Assembly (NCBI RefSeq): GCF_051400755.1
Contig: NZ_JBLFFL010000002.1
Span: 744,001 to 808,000 of the forward strand
Direction of reading: 5' to 3'
Length of the DNA: 64,000 nucleotides
From: Parapedobacter sp051400755
Lineage (GTDB): Bacteria > Bacteroidota > Bacteroidia > Sphingobacteriales > Sphingobacteriaceae
Position 1 is the stretch's first letter. The number at the start of each line of letters is the position of its first letter. The notes under the pieces were generated by a model. That model searched no databases. It saw only the letters and a list, made by a program, of their open reading frames with translations, and was not told where the DNA came from. Positions 1 to 8,502 of this stretch are shown here, piece after piece. Both the position numbers and the translations under genes were made by a program.

Positions 1-334
1 CATCCGCCACTGCGTCATAATTGCGGAAAACAAATGCCGTGCCGCGGGCCATAATGCCCATTAGCATCGCCACCAAGGGGATATGCATGTAAATGGACAT
101 GGTGGTATAAATGGTTGGAAATCCCACAAATAGGATGACGATGGCGATAATCAACCACATGTGGTTGGCCTCCCAGATCGGCCCGATCGCGTGCGACATG
201 ATCTTCCTCACCCGCTGCTTGTGCTTGCGGTCTATGGTCAACTCAACGATGCCTGCACCGAAATCGGCTCCCCCGAGGAGGAGGTATAAGCAGATCGACG
301 CCCAAAGGAATATGATAACAACGTATAGCATCAT
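1..334 (-). CDS. cydB: Cytochrome bd ubiquinol oxidase subunit II, N-terminal part (cut by window edge)
   Basis: Partial gene: about 111 N-terminal codons are present and the reading frame runs off position 1. CydB pairs with CydA in the membrane quinol:O2 oxidoreductase that works at low oxygen. The translation starts MMLYVVIIFLWASICLYLLLGG and continues through a GADFGAGIVEL stretch and a long hydrophobic segment ending in ..GTAFVFRNYDAVAD, as is usual for CydB. The first ATG (334) overlaps the cydA stop in an ATGA arrangement; a second in-frame ATG lies at 331. The overlap implies translational coupling with cydA. The cut is an artefact of the window, not a truncation. Confidence 0.9.
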   Translation of the reverse strand, partial: MMLYVVIIFLWASICLYLLLGGADFGAGIVELTIDRKHKQRVRKIMSHAIGPIWEANHMWLIIAIVILFVGFPTIYTTMSIYMHIPLVAMLMGIMARGTAFVFRNYDAVAD

Positions 335-1671
335 GACGATGATTTGGGTTGATAATCGGGGTCTGTCGTGTCATACAGTTTTCCCACCATGGTCATCTGC
401 CGGTAGAGCAAGAAGATGACGATCGCCGATAACGAAATGAAAATAGCCGTGAATAAATAAAACGAGTACACCATGCCGGGCATCGGCGTTACGGCGTCGG
501 CTGTGCGCATAACGCCATAGATGATCCAGGGTTGGCGCCCCACCTCCGTAACGATCCAGCCGGCTTCCACCGCGACGTAACCCAAGGGGGTGGCGATGAC
601 AAACAGGCGGAGCAGCCAATCACGGTTGAGCCATGTTTTTCGTTTGGCCAGGGCAAATAGGTAGATCACTGCGAGCAGGGCTAACAGTATTCCAATAGCG
701 ATCATCACCTGAAAAGCATAGTGTGTGATGGCTACCGGCGGCCAGTTTTCTTTGGGTATATCATTCAATCCGGTGACCGGCTTTTTCAGGTCGCCGTGTG
801 CGAGGAAGCTGAGCAATCCCGGTATCTTGATCCCATGTTTGACTGCTTGTTTTTCTTCATCTGGAATCCCGCCGATCAAGAAAGGCGCTCCCGCCGCCGT
901 TTCGAAATGCGCTTCCATGGCGGCCAACTTGGCCGGTTGCCGCTTGGCCACATCTTTGGCGGAGATATCGCCGCTGATGGGTTGCAGGAGCGCCGCGATA
1001 CACGCGCAAAGGGCGGCGATCCGAAAAGCGATGGCATGAAATGCCACGTTTTTTCGCCTCAAGATCATCAACGCGTGTATGCCTGCTACGGCAAATCCGG
1101 TAGCACTAAAAGCGGCCAATGTCATGTGGAGCGCCTGGGAAAACCAGGCATCGTTAAACATCGCCTGTATGGGGTCTACGTTTAGGTATTGCCCGTTTAC
1201 AAAATCGAATCCCGCCGGACTATTCATCCAGGCGTTGGCCGCCACGACCAATATCCCGGAGGCCAGACCGCTGAGCCCCACGATTACTCCCGTAACCCAG
1301 TGAAACCAAGGCGCTAACCGCTCCCATCCATAAAGAAAAAAACCAAGGGCGATGGCCTCGACAAAAAAGGCGGTGCCTTCCAGTGAAAATGGCATCCCGA
1401 AAATGGGACCGGCATGTTCCATGAAGACCGGCCACAATAACCCCAACTCAAACGATAGCATCGTGCCCGATACCGCCCCCGTAGCAAACAGGATGGCCAC
1501 CCCCTTGCTCCAGGCCTTAGTAAGTCCGCGATAGCGCAGATTTCCGGTCTTTAAGTAAATGAAGTGCGATATGGCCATAAAAAAGGGCATAACCATACCG
1601 ACACAGGCGAATATGATGTGGAATCCCAAAGACATCGCCATTTGGGATCGCGCGGCGATCAGATTGTCCAT
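331..1671 (-). CDS. cydA: Cytochrome bd ubiquinol oxidase subunit I
   Basis: Quinol-oxidising, haem-carrying subunit of cytochrome bd oxidase, an integral membrane protein of 446 residues. The N-terminus has the family His (His18, in SLGFHIIFA) that ligates haem b595 in known enzymes. The quinol-binding loop carries GDISAKDVAKRQPAKLAAME, and the C-terminal GRQPW motif is present in EVGRQPWIIYG. Length and a short Q-loop fit the common short-loop subclass. cydB follows in a 4-base overlap. No regulatory gene is adjacent. Upstream (about 1706-1715) a TAACTTTA on the minus strand is one base off the Bacteroidota -7 consensus. Confidence 0.96.
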   Translation of the reverse strand: MDNLIAARSQMAMSLGFHIIFACVGMVMPFFMAISHFIYLKTGNLRYRGLTKAWSKGVAILFATGAVSGTMLSFELGLLWPVFMEHAGPIFGMPFSLEGTAFFVEAIALGFFLYGWERLAPWFHWVTGVIVGLSGLASGILVVAANAWMNSPAGFDFVNGQYLNVDPIQAMFNDAWFSQALHMTLAAFSATGFAVAGIHALMILRRKNVAFHAIAFRIAALCACIAALLQPISGDISAKDVAKRQPAKLAAMEAHFETAAGAPFLIGGIPDEEKQAVKHGIKIPGLLSFLAHGDLKKPVTGLNDIPKENWPPVAITHYAFQVMIAIGILLALLAVIYLFALAKRKTWLNRDWLLRLFVIATPLGYVAVEAGWIVTEVGRQPWIIYGVMRTADAVTPMPGMVYSFYLFTAIFISLSAIVIFLLYRQMTMVGKLYDTTDPDYQPKSSS

Positions 1672-1853
1672 AATGGTATTGAATAATGACGGTACATCTA
1701 AACAGCCCTAAAGTTACCGGTTTAGTGCCATATACCGAAGGCGGTCAAACCCGATAGCAATAAAATAAACAAAATTCATATTCTTTCTAAATTAAAAAAA
1801 ATTAATCTAAAAGGAGGGTTGGGGTTGTATACGAAATAAAAATTTTCCTCAAT

Positions 1854-1861
1854 TACTTTTG
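1854..1861 (+). promoter_or_regulatory. Bacteroidota-type -7 element before the histidine kinase gene
   Basis: TACTTTTG matches TAnnTTTG exactly. Transcription would start near 1868. I see no convincing TTTG at the -33 position. The close spacing to the first ATG (1874) leaves open whether that ATG or the one at 1904 is used. Confidence 0.45.
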
Positions 1862-1873
1862 TATTTTTGTAAC

Positions 1874-3184
1874 ATGACCGTTGGACTTCTCCAAAAGATA
1901 AAGATGAATGCCAAGAAACGCCTAACTTTTCTAATCGGTACCCAGGTTGGCTTGGATTTGGAAAACAGGCTGTTTAATTCGATCAGCCTGATCGCCATTT
2001 TTATTTTGCTATGCAATATCCCATTCAACTATTTTTCCGGTTTGCAGGTTACAGCGCTGATCTTTGGTATCCTCACGGTATTCCTCGGATATATGTACTA
2101 TTTGGCACGTTTCAAGAATCGGCTCATCGTCTCCGTGACGATTTCGTGTAGCCTTGTGATTATTTTATTCGCCATTAATTATTTCTTCAGCGCGGGGATA
2201 CGAGGCGCTTCCCTTCTTTCATTTACGTTGGCGTTTATCCTGATCGTTATCGTTTCGCCCAAGAAGCTGTATGGGTTTTGGGTGTCGTTCTGTCTGTTTA
2301 TTGTCGTCGGCTTGCTCGTGGCCGAATATCATTATCCCAACGCGATCAAGGTGGCTTATGTAGACGAAAAATCATTGTTCATCGACATCGCGTTCACCTA
2401 CGCCACGGGTATCGCGGTTAGTTTTTTTAGTTTATTTTACCTCAAGGAAGCCTATTATAAGGAAAAACGGTCGGCCGAGAACAGGGCCATTGAACTGGTA
2501 CGATCGAATGATGAAAAGCTGAAACTCTTTTCCATTATTTCGCATGACTTACAGGCGCCATTGTCGTCCCTCCACAGTTACATCCGTTTGGTGGCAGACG
2601 ATCGGCTGATGCCTGATGAGCGAAAGCATGTGGAGCGCGGATTAGCGAATGCGCTTCATGTCACCCAGGAGATGTTGTCGAATATGCTGATCTGGTCGCA
2701 AGGCCAATTGCGGGGGCTCCGCGTAGAGCTGATGCCACACAATATCAAAAGCGTGTTGTACCCCATTGTCGATATTCAACGGGTTTACGCCGACCAAAAG
2801 GGAATTTCGATGGAAACGGATTTCGACGAATCGTTGACTGTGTCGGTCGACCGGGATATGTTGCAGCTGATTATCCGGAATCTCATTAACAATGCCATTA
2901 AGTTTACCCCGCCTGGCGGCCATATCCGTGTTTCCGCAAGGGCGGCGGGCACCAATTGTCAGATCGTGGTGGAAGACAATGGCATAGGCATCCCGGAAGC
3001 ACAGCAAGCTGAACTTTTTTCATTAAAAACACGGTCCACCTATGGTACCAACAACGAACGTGGAATCGGATTAGGACTCTTTTTATGCAGCGAGTACACC
3101 CTCGCCCAAAATGGTGTTATTTCGTTTGACAGCGAGCCGGGCAATGGTACCAGATTTCGCTTATTATTGCCATTAGTAAGCTGA
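1874..3184 (+). CDS. Membrane sensor histidine kinase (orphan)
   Basis: A sensor kinase of about 436 residues. The first ~190 residues hold about six hydrophobic segments with no recognisable extracellular sensor domain. A short coiled linker leads to a HisKA domain with the H-box FSIISHDLQAPLSSL (phospho-acceptor His near residue 224), followed by a HATPase_c domain with N box LIIRNLINNAIKFTPPGG, G1 box VVEDNGIGIP and G2 box RGIGLGLFLC. No response regulator is nearby, so partner and stimulus are unknown. Start: ATG 1874 is the first; ATG 1904 (MNAKKRL) would fit better with the -7 element just upstream. dat follows after 36 bases and may be co-transcribed. Confidence 0.88.
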   Translation: MTVGLLQKIKMNAKKRLTFLIGTQVGLDLENRLFNSISLIAIFILLCNIPFNYFSGLQVTALIFGILTVFLGYMYYLARFKNRLIVSVTISCSLVIILFAINYFFSAGIRGASLLSFTLAFILIVIVSPKKLYGFWVSFCLFIVVGLLVAEYHYPNAIKVAYVDEKSLFIDIAFTYATGIAVSFFSLFYLKEAYYKEKRSAENRAIELVRSNDEKLKLFSIISHDLQAPLSSLHSYIRLVADDRLMPDERKHVERGLANALHVTQEMLSNMLIWSQGQLRGLRVELMPHNIKSVLYPIVDIQRVYADQKGISMETDFDESLTVSVDRDMLQLIIRNLINNAIKFTPPGGHIRVSARAAGTNCQIVVEDNGIGIPEAQQAELFSLKTRSTYGTNNERGIGLGLFLCSEYTLAQNGVISFDSEPGNGTRFRLLLPLVS

Positions 3185-3220
3185 TGTATTACGTAAAACC
3201 AGTATATTGGCCGGTCGAAC

Positions 3221-4078
3221 ATGAAAAAGGATTATCCACGCGAAGTGTTCTTGAACGGGCAATGGCTGCCCAGCGAACACGCTACGGTTTCGGTATTTGA
3301 CAGAGGTTTATTATTGGGAGACGGGATTTATGAAGTGATTCCATTTTACCAAGGAAAGCTCTTTACCATTGATGAGCACATGCGGCGGTTCCAGGATGGA
3401 CTTGCCAACGTCGGCATTGCTTATGACGTGGATACCCTCAGGATCAGCATAGGCGAGGCGATCGAACGGTCTGGATACCTTACAGGCATCGTTTATATGC
3501 AGGTGACCCGTGGCGCGGCGCCGCGTACCCATTATTTTCCGGAAGACACGGCGCCGACCGTATTGCTGTATGCCGCGCCCTTCAATGCAGAGGGGTTCGA
3601 ACAACGGTTGGTCAACGTGCTCCTCTCGGAAGATTTCCGGTGGCAGCGTTGCGATATCAAGTCCACCTCCTTGATGGCCAATGTTTTGGCAAATAATGCT
3701 GCGCATGATCTGGGGCTGGCTGAACACGTCTTTCATCGCGGAGGACACCTTACAGAAGGGTCGCATACGTCCGTCTTCTTGGTGCGCCACGGCATGCTAT
3801 TCACCCATCCCCGCGGTCCCCATATCTTGCCAGGCATCACACGTGAGGTGGTCATCTCCATCGCGCGTGAAATCGGTATTGAAGCGAAGGAAGAAGCCGT
3901 TGCCGTATCGGATTTAAATGGTGTGGAAGAAGCCTTTTTGACGGGTACCACCACGCAGGTCACCGCAATCGGGTCATTTTTCATGAACGCCAAAGAAGTA
4001 ACGGTAGGAAAAGGGGGTATCGGTCCGGTTACCCGACAGATCCAAACTGCGTTTTCGGAGCGTATCCGCGCATTGTGA
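3221..4078 (+). CDS. dat: D-amino-acid aminotransferase-like class IV PLP enzyme
   Basis: Fold-type IV PLP aminotransferase of 285 residues. It resembles Bacillus D-alanine aminotransferase more than branched-chain aminotransferases: RGAAPRTHYFP, the PLP lysine in RCDIKSTSLM (Lys147), HLTEGSHTSVFLV and LPGITREVVI all match that family in order. The expected reaction is D-alanine + 2-oxoglutarate to pyruvate + D-glutamate, feeding peptidoglycan precursors, or turnover of other D-amino acids. 4-amino-4-deoxychorismate lyase and BCAT belong to the same superfamily and cannot be excluded without assay. It follows the histidine kinase by 36 bases and converges with the P1 peptidase gene. Confidence 0.85.
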   Translation: MKKDYPREVFLNGQWLPSEHATVSVFDRGLLLGDGIYEVIPFYQGKLFTIDEHMRRFQDGLANVGIAYDVDTLRISIGEAIERSGYLTGIVYMQVTRGAAPRTHYFPEDTAPTVLLYAAPFNAEGFEQRLVNVLLSEDFRWQRCDIKSTSLMANVLANNAAHDLGLAEHVFHRGGHLTEGSHTSVFLVRHGMLFTHPRGPHILPGITREVVISIAREIGIEAKEEAVAVSDLNGVEEAFLTGTTTQVTAIGSFFMNAKEVTVGKGGIGPVTRQIQTAFSERIRAL

Positions 4079-4086
4079 CGTGCGTG

Positions 4087-5238
4087 CTACGGTTTGTTAG
4101 GAGCGACCACCAGGGGGATCACCTTGTCAAGCGGCAGCACTTCAATTTTCCGGCCTCCTTTTCCGGTGGTGGTTTGTGCCGCAAAGAGGGAATTGATGAT
4201 GGCCTCTTCGGTCGCTTCGATAGCGGCCATGAATAGGGGAGACATCAAATCGTTAGGCACCAGGGCAACCTCATGAAGGCGTGCATCCGTCCGGAAAGGC
4301 ACACGGACCTCCGGCGCAGTAGCGAATGCAATAACATAATCACCGCTCCCATTGGACGCAATGCCGCCGGTTTTGGCAAGTCCCATGAACGCACGTTTGG
4401 CCAGGCGTTCAAGGTTTCGGCTATCCAACGGTGCATCGGTGGCCACGACCATCATGCATGAACCATCGACATTGTTCAGGAGCTGATCGCTGAAGGCAAA
4501 TTTCCCCAGGAGTTTGCCCACCTGTACACCGTTGATCTGCAATACGCCGCCGAAATTGCTCTGCACCAAAACACCGACGGTATAGCCTCCCAGATCATCC
4601 GGCAACCTGCGAGAGGCTGTACCGATACCTCCCTTGAAACCGAAACATACCGTACCCGTACCCGCCCCTACGCTCCCTTCCAGGGGGTTATCTTCACTTG
4701 CATGGCGGATCGCGGCGATGACGTCTGCTTTCGTTACATGGCGACCGCGTATGTCGTTCAAGTACCCGTCGTTGGTCTCACCCACGACCGCATTGACCGA
4801 TTGGACATCTTCGTTGCCCGGCAGCGCCAATACATGATCAATCACAGCATCCATAGCGGTGGGTACACTCAGCGTGTTGGTCAAGATGATGGGTGTTTCC
4901 AAATTGCCAAGCTCCATGATCTGGGTACTTCCGGTGAGTTTGCCGAAACCATTGCCCGTATAGACGGCCGCAGGGACTTTATCCTGGAATACGTTGCCGC
5001 CATGGGGGAGGATGGCTGTCACCCCTGTCCTGATGGAGTCGCCCACACGCAACGTGGTATGCCCCACCTTTACGCCAGCCACATCTGTGATGGCATTCGA
5101 TTGCCCGGTAGGTAAAACACCTATCCGTATCCCTAGGTCCCGCGGTCGCTGCGTTTGCCCCACAGCGGTCGACGCCGATAGGCAGATGAGGAGAAACGAC
5201 GTGGTGATGATATGCCTTATCACGCGGTTTTCTTCCAC
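4087..5238 (-). CDS. Exported P1 family peptidase (DmpA-type, S58)
   Basis: N-terminal-nucleophile peptidase of the L-aminopeptidase/D-esterase family, 383 residues with an N-terminal signal peptide ending near VGQ. These enzymes self-cleave at a Gly-Ser bond; here the site is DGSCMMVVATDAPL with Ser260 as expected nucleophile. The upstream family segments GTGTVCFGFKGGIGTASR and VGVLVQSNFGG, and the downstream GSGDYVIAFATAP, are all present, so it looks intact. The ATG start gives a 19-base overlap with the peroxiredoxin-like gene; an in-frame GTG at 5223 would give a GTGA 4-base overlap with that gene's stop and a tighter signal peptide. Last gene of the tlpA-prx-P1 group. Confidence 0.9.
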   Translation of the reverse strand: MEENRVIRHIITTSFLLICLSASTAVGQTQRPRDLGIRIGVLPTGQSNAITDVAGVKVGHTTLRVGDSIRTGVTAILPHGGNVFQDKVPAAVYTGNGFGKLTGSTQIMELGNLETPIILTNTLSVPTAMDAVIDHVLALPGNEDVQSVNAVVGETNDGYLNDIRGRHVTKADVIAAIRHASEDNPLEGSVGAGTGTVCFGFKGGIGTASRRLPDDLGGYTVGVLVQSNFGGVLQINGVQVGKLLGKFAFSDQLLNNVDGSCMMVVATDAPLDSRNLERLAKRAFMGLAKTGGIASNGSGDYVIAFATAPEVRVPFRTDARLHEVALVPNDLMSPLFMAAIEATEEAIINSLFAAQTTTGKGGRKIEVLPLDKVIPLVVAPNKP

Positions 5239-5834
5239 TTGATCGAACAGCCAACGGCCTTCGTCATGTTAGGATCCGGTTTATTACCCGCCGTCAATGC
5301 GGCGACGGCTTCTTCCACGAATTTTGTTTCCGGATTGCCGCCCCTGCTGTCGTCATCGATCGCGCCGATGTATTGCAACACATTGCCTTCGGCCGTCTTT
5401 TGCAGCACAAAGGTATGCGGCGTGTGCGTCGCGGCAAACTGTTTGGTGATGACGTGGTCAGGGTCAAGCAAATAGGGAAAGGTAAATCCTTTTTCGGCCG
5501 CCCGTTGCTGCATTTGTTCGTAAGATTCCCGGGGTTCCACGCCAGCATCGTTGGGATTGATGGCAATCACCGGATAACCCTGTGGCTTATATTTTTTGTC
5601 TAATGCAATGATACGGTCTTCGTACCCCTTAGCGACCGGACAGGTATTGCACGTGAAGATCAGGATAAATCCTTTCGCGTCCGGGTAATCCGCTAAGGAT
5701 ACCTGATTGCCATCTACATTTTTAAGGCGAAAGTCGTTGACGATGTCGCCGATTTGGTATCCTTCATCGGATACCGGGGTATTGGCCGAAAAGACAACAG
5801 CCAATCCCATCAATAAAACGCCGATTGTTTTCAT
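5220..5834 (-). CDS. Exported thioredoxin-fold / peroxiredoxin-like protein
   Basis: A 204-residue AhpC/TSA-like redoxin with a signal peptide (about 18 residues). The active-site region is FTCNTCPVAKGYEDR, a CxxC-Pro arrangement found in PRX-like family 1 proteins rather than the TxxC of classical peroxiredoxins. A cis-Pro stretch follows in HTPHTFVL, and the C-terminal half holds IGAIDDDSRGG, which is typical of this subgroup. Probable role: thiol-based reductase or peroxidase in the periplasm; the substrate is unknown. It sits 11 bases after the TlpA-like gene and overlaps the P1 peptidase, so the three are probably one transcript. Confidence 0.85.
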   Translation of the reverse strand: MKTIGVLLMGLAVVFSANTPVSDEGYQIGDIVNDFRLKNVDGNQVSLADYPDAKGFILIFTCNTCPVAKGYEDRIIALDKKYKPQGYPVIAINPNDAGVEPRESYEQMQQRAAEKGFTFPYLLDPDHVITKQFAATHTPHTFVLQKTAEGNVLQYIGAIDDDSRGGNPETKFVEEAVAALTAGNKPDPNMTKAVGCSIKWKKTA

Positions 5835-5845
5835 GACTCAATTTT

Positions 5846-6334
5846 TTAATGGATAATGGACAAATAACTATGCTCGAGTGCTTCATAATCAAACTCCTGC
5901 TCCTTGAAGATCCGTATATCTTTTTCCGTATTGACAAATAGGGTGGCCGGTATGGCTCCAGACCATTCGGGACTGATCTGCGGGATGAAAGCTTGTTCAT
6001 TTTTTTCGTCGAGTAGCAACACTTCGTTTTTCAATCCCTTCGTGCCGACAAAGTGGAGCACGGCATCGTGGTCCTGTTTGGCATCTAAACTAACAAACAA
6101 GACGCGCAGCGGTTTTGACTGGTGGTTTCGTTGCAACTGCTCGAAATGAGGCATCTCAGCCACGCAAGGGGCACACCAAGTGGCCCATAGATTGATGATG
6201 AAAGTCGTGTCACCACCATTATCCAACCGTTTTTCCAATCCGTCCAATGTGATCAGCGGTATACGCTCTTGTGTCCTCGCACGGCTTATGGAAAGCACGG
6301 CAAACGAGAGGGAAACGATCAACAGCCTGTTCAT
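5846..6334 (-). CDS. TlpA-like periplasmic thiol-disulfide oxidoreductase
   Basis: A 162-residue redoxin with an N-terminal signal sequence and the canonical active site LWATWCAPCVAEMPHF (WCxPC). The cis-proline region is GAIPATLFVN. TlpA/ResA-type proteins reduce or exchange disulfides in exported proteins, for example during cytochrome maturation; the client here is unknown. It is the first gene of a group continuing with a peroxiredoxin-like gene and a P1 peptidase, and a hairpin with a T-run separates it from the upstream nlpC gene, suggesting its own promoter in the 56-base gap. Confidence 0.88.
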   Translation of the reverse strand: MNRLLIVSLSFAVLSISRARTQERIPLITLDGLEKRLDNGGDTTFIINLWATWCAPCVAEMPHFEQLQRNHQSKPLRVLFVSLDAKQDHDAVLHFVGTKGLKNEVLLLDEKNEQAFIPQISPEWSGAIPATLFVNTEKDIRIFKEQEFDYEALEHSYLSIIH

Positions 6335-6349
6335 ACTAGTAAAATTAAC

Positions 6350-6374
6350 GAAAAATCGACCAAAACAGTCGATT
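6350..6374 (-). terminator. Possible intrinsic terminator after the NlpC/P60 gene
   Basis: On the minus strand AATCGAC and GTCGATT form a 7-bp stem with a 7-base loop, followed directly by a T-run. It lies between the nlpC stop and the tlpA start and would split the leftward run into two transcripts. Confidence 0.45.
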
Positions 6375-6390
6375 AGTAACGCAATATTTA

Positions 6391-7005
6391 CTAATTTAAG
6401 CTTCCGGCCCGTGTAAAATACTTATAATACCACGAATCATGAAGATCACTGATGATCACACCCTTGCTGGTGGACACATGCACGAACTTATTGTTATGCA
6501 AATAAATACCGACATGGTCAATATCCCTGCGGCCGAAGGAGAAAAAGACAAGGTCGCCTTCTTCCAATTGCCGTTCGTACTTACGCTTGATGTCATCAGC
6601 CATCTCCTTAGATGCGCGCGGGGCTGATTTACCGTAAACGTCGCGCATGACCATGCCTACGAATGCGGAGCAATCCACTCCTCGACGGTCGGTCCCTCCG
6701 GTGCGGTGCGGGATGCCCATCCAATCATCGATGTAAGCATATAATGCCGGACTCCGCAGCTCATCGGTGCGGACACCCAGTACCTGTGCGTACCCCTCGA
6801 GCAATCCCCGACCAACCGGGCGCACATCTTTGGGAGCAGCGGAGGCGTCCGTGCGAATCGTGGTTCTTGCTTTCTGACCGCGTGCCGGCGTGGCACCACT
6901 TGGCGGAAGCGCGTTTTTGCGTGTGAGACAGCCACTGAGGAGCAACGCACAAAGGGATAGGCAGAGCCATATACCTGCCTTGGGATATGTTCGTACTGTG
7001 GTCAT
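6391..7005 (-). CDS. NlpC/P60 (C40) peptidoglycan hydrolase lipoprotein
   Basis: A 204-residue lipoprotein with signal peptide and lipobox LLSGC (Cys26). The NlpC/P60 domain fills the C-terminal half: catalytic Cys112 in GVDCSAFVG, His164 in DHVGIYL and a third polar residue in KFVHVS. Enzymes of this family cut cell-wall peptides, usually between D-Glu and a diamino acid. Its start overlaps the iaaA stop by 4 bases, so the two are translationally coupled. The N-terminal linker after the lipobox is rich in Ala/Arg/Thr and probably unstructured. No SH3 domain is seen. Confidence 0.92.
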   Translation of the reverse strand: MTTVRTYPKAGIWLCLSLCALLLSGCLTRKNALPPSGATPARGQKARTTIRTDASAAPKDVRPVGRGLLEGYAQVLGVRTDELRSPALYAYIDDWMGIPHRTGGTDRRGVDCSAFVGMVMRDVYGKSAPRASKEMADDIKRKYERQLEEGDLVFFSFGRRDIDHVGIYLHNNKFVHVSTSKGVIISDLHDSWYYKYFTRAGSLN

Positions 7006-8015
7006 TTATAGATCGCAATTTCGATTTCACCGGTTTCGGTAATCGTGCCCCGGTACATGCCGGCGGTGTTGAACGGCATGGCCATGTGGCCTGCATTGTC
7101 CAAGGCGATCATACCGCCGTCTCCGCCCATTTTTCCAATCTTTTCGATCACCGCCGATGCCGCCTCGGCTACAGGCGTATCGCCGTATTCCATTTGGGCG
7201 GCCACATCGTAAGCCGCAATTCCCCGGATGAAAAACTCACCCCATCCTGTGCATGAGATGGCCACGCGCTCGTTGGCATACGTGCCGGCACCGATAATGG
7301 GGGCATCGCCCACACGTCCATACTGCTTATTGGTCATGCCGCCGGTAGACGTCCCGGCTGCCAGCTGTCCGTCTTTATCCAATGCTACGGCGCCTACCGT
7401 GCCATATTTGTAATCATTGGCCAATGCCATGCTTGAAGACTGCTTGTTTTCATCGTGATCGAGTTGCGTTTTGAGCGAGTCCCTTTTCAATACCCGCTGC
7501 AACGCTTCCCACCGATTCTCAGTCCGGAAATAACTTGGGTCGACGATTTCAAGCCCCTTGGAAGCCGCAAATGTTTCAGCCCCCTTTCCGGTAAGCATGA
7601 CGTGTTCGGATTGCTCCATCACCGCCCGTGCGGCCTTGATTGGATTGCGGATCGTCGTTACCCCGGCAATGGCACCGGCTGCCCGGGTAGGTCCCCACAT
7701 CACGGCAGCGTCCATTTCATTTTTACCCTCATGCGTAAAGACCGCCCCTTTGCCCGCATTGAATAGCGGGTTGTCTTCCATGATCAGGATCGCGGCCTCC
7801 ACCGCATCAAGGCTGCTCTTACCCGCCTGCAGCTGGGCATATCCGGCCTGCAAGGCCTGCGTGAGCGCATCGGTGAATGCCTTTTCCGTCTCGGGGGTCA
7901 TGTTTTCCTTCAAGATCGTGCCGGCCCCTCCGTGGATGACCATGACATAGCGGGTTTGACCGAGCGTAGGGGAGTAGAGGGCTAATATCAGTAGCAACGT
8001 AGATAAATACTGCAT
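7002..8015 (-). CDS. Exported isoaspartyl peptidase / plant-type L-asparaginase
   Basis: N-terminal-nucleophile hydrolase of 337 residues with a signal peptide ending near LGQ. The family opening VMVIHGGAG, the precursor segment LFNAGKGAVFTHEGKNEMDAA, and the autocleavage site YKYGTVGAVALDKDG with Thr206 as nucleophile are present, then GTSTGGMTNKQYGRVGDAPI and GAGTYA. It should hydrolyse isoaspartyl dipeptides and probably L-asparagine, in the periplasm. First gene of a pair with the NlpC/P60 lipoprotein (4-base overlap). A catabolic or wall-peptide recycling role would fit this neighbour; that is inference. Confidence 0.93.
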   Translation of the reverse strand: MQYLSTLLLILALYSPTLGQTRYVMVIHGGAGTILKENMTPETEKAFTDALTQALQAGYAQLQAGKSSLDAVEAAILIMEDNPLFNAGKGAVFTHEGKNEMDAAVMWGPTRAAGAIAGVTTIRNPIKAARAVMEQSEHVMLTGKGAETFAASKGLEIVDPSYFRTENRWEALQRVLKRDSLKTQLDHDENKQSSSMALANDYKYGTVGAVALDKDGQLAAGTSTGGMTNKQYGRVGDAPIIGAGTYANERVAISCTGWGEFFIRGIAAYDVAAQMEYGDTPVAEAASAVIEKIGKMGGDGGMIALDNAGHMAMPFNTAGMYRGTITETGEIEIAIYK

Positions 8016-8118
8016 TTGAGTGATGGTTAACTGTTAAATACGGAGGCCAATTTAAATAAAAAATTTAATTGCAACGGAAACCGCAGGGAAGGTAGCTCCC
8101 CTGGTTACACATTTGGGT

Positions 8119-8502
8119 TTAGGATGCGCGATAAATCACAGCATCGGGAAATCTTTGTCCATTGATGTAGTGTCCAAAAAAGTTAATCCTACCTATTTCA
8201 TCCCCTGTATGAAGCATCTTTTGGAGGGATTGTGCAAGGTTGTCGCGCACATCGATCACACGAATATCCGCAAGTGAAATTGGAATATTGTTTTCGAGAA
8301 TAGTCTCTTGAATTCGTTTGTAGTAGGGTCTTGATCCATTGGCTTTAACCCCATCCATGGCGACTAAAAGTGACCAAGCATAATCGTCATCAGACAATTT
8401 TGCAAGGAATGCCGTAGGTATGCGAATTCCTTTTTTATCTAATGCGGTAATAAGCTTCCTGCCCGCATCATATAACTCATCTACCAATATTGCTGTACCC
8501 AT
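8119..8502 (-). CDS. Unknown 127-residue protein paired with a HEPN protein
   Basis: Not assigned to a named family. It is a 127-residue soluble protein with no signal peptide or membrane segment. The opening VDELYDAGRKLITALDKKGI and the middle SRPYYKRIQETI resemble small proteins that I recall recurring next to HEPN genes; that is memory, not a search result. It has no GSxxxG(x)DxD motif, so it is not the usual minimal nucleotidyltransferase partner of HEPN. Its start lies 22 bases inside the end of the HEPN gene. Base composition is more AT-rich than its neighbours. Confidence 0.7.
   Translation of the reverse strand: MGTAILVDELYDAGRKLITALDKKGIRIPTAFLAKLSDDDYAWSLLVAMDGVKANGSRPYYKRIQETILENNIPISLADIRVIDVRDNLAQSLQKMLHTGDEIGRINFFGHYINGQRFPDAVIYRAS

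Noticed and set aside
721..1303. Plus-strand frames opposite cydA
   Set aside because: Antisense shadows of a well-supported gene with no start or family evidence.
3590..3605. tRNA TPsiC-like GGTTCGA
   Set aside because: It lies inside the dat coding sequence with no cloverleaf partner; no tRNA is seen in the window.
8119..8502. HEPN partner as a minimal nucleotidyltransferase (MNT)
   Set aside because: No GSxxxG...DxD motif in the 127-residue protein; it does not look like MNT.
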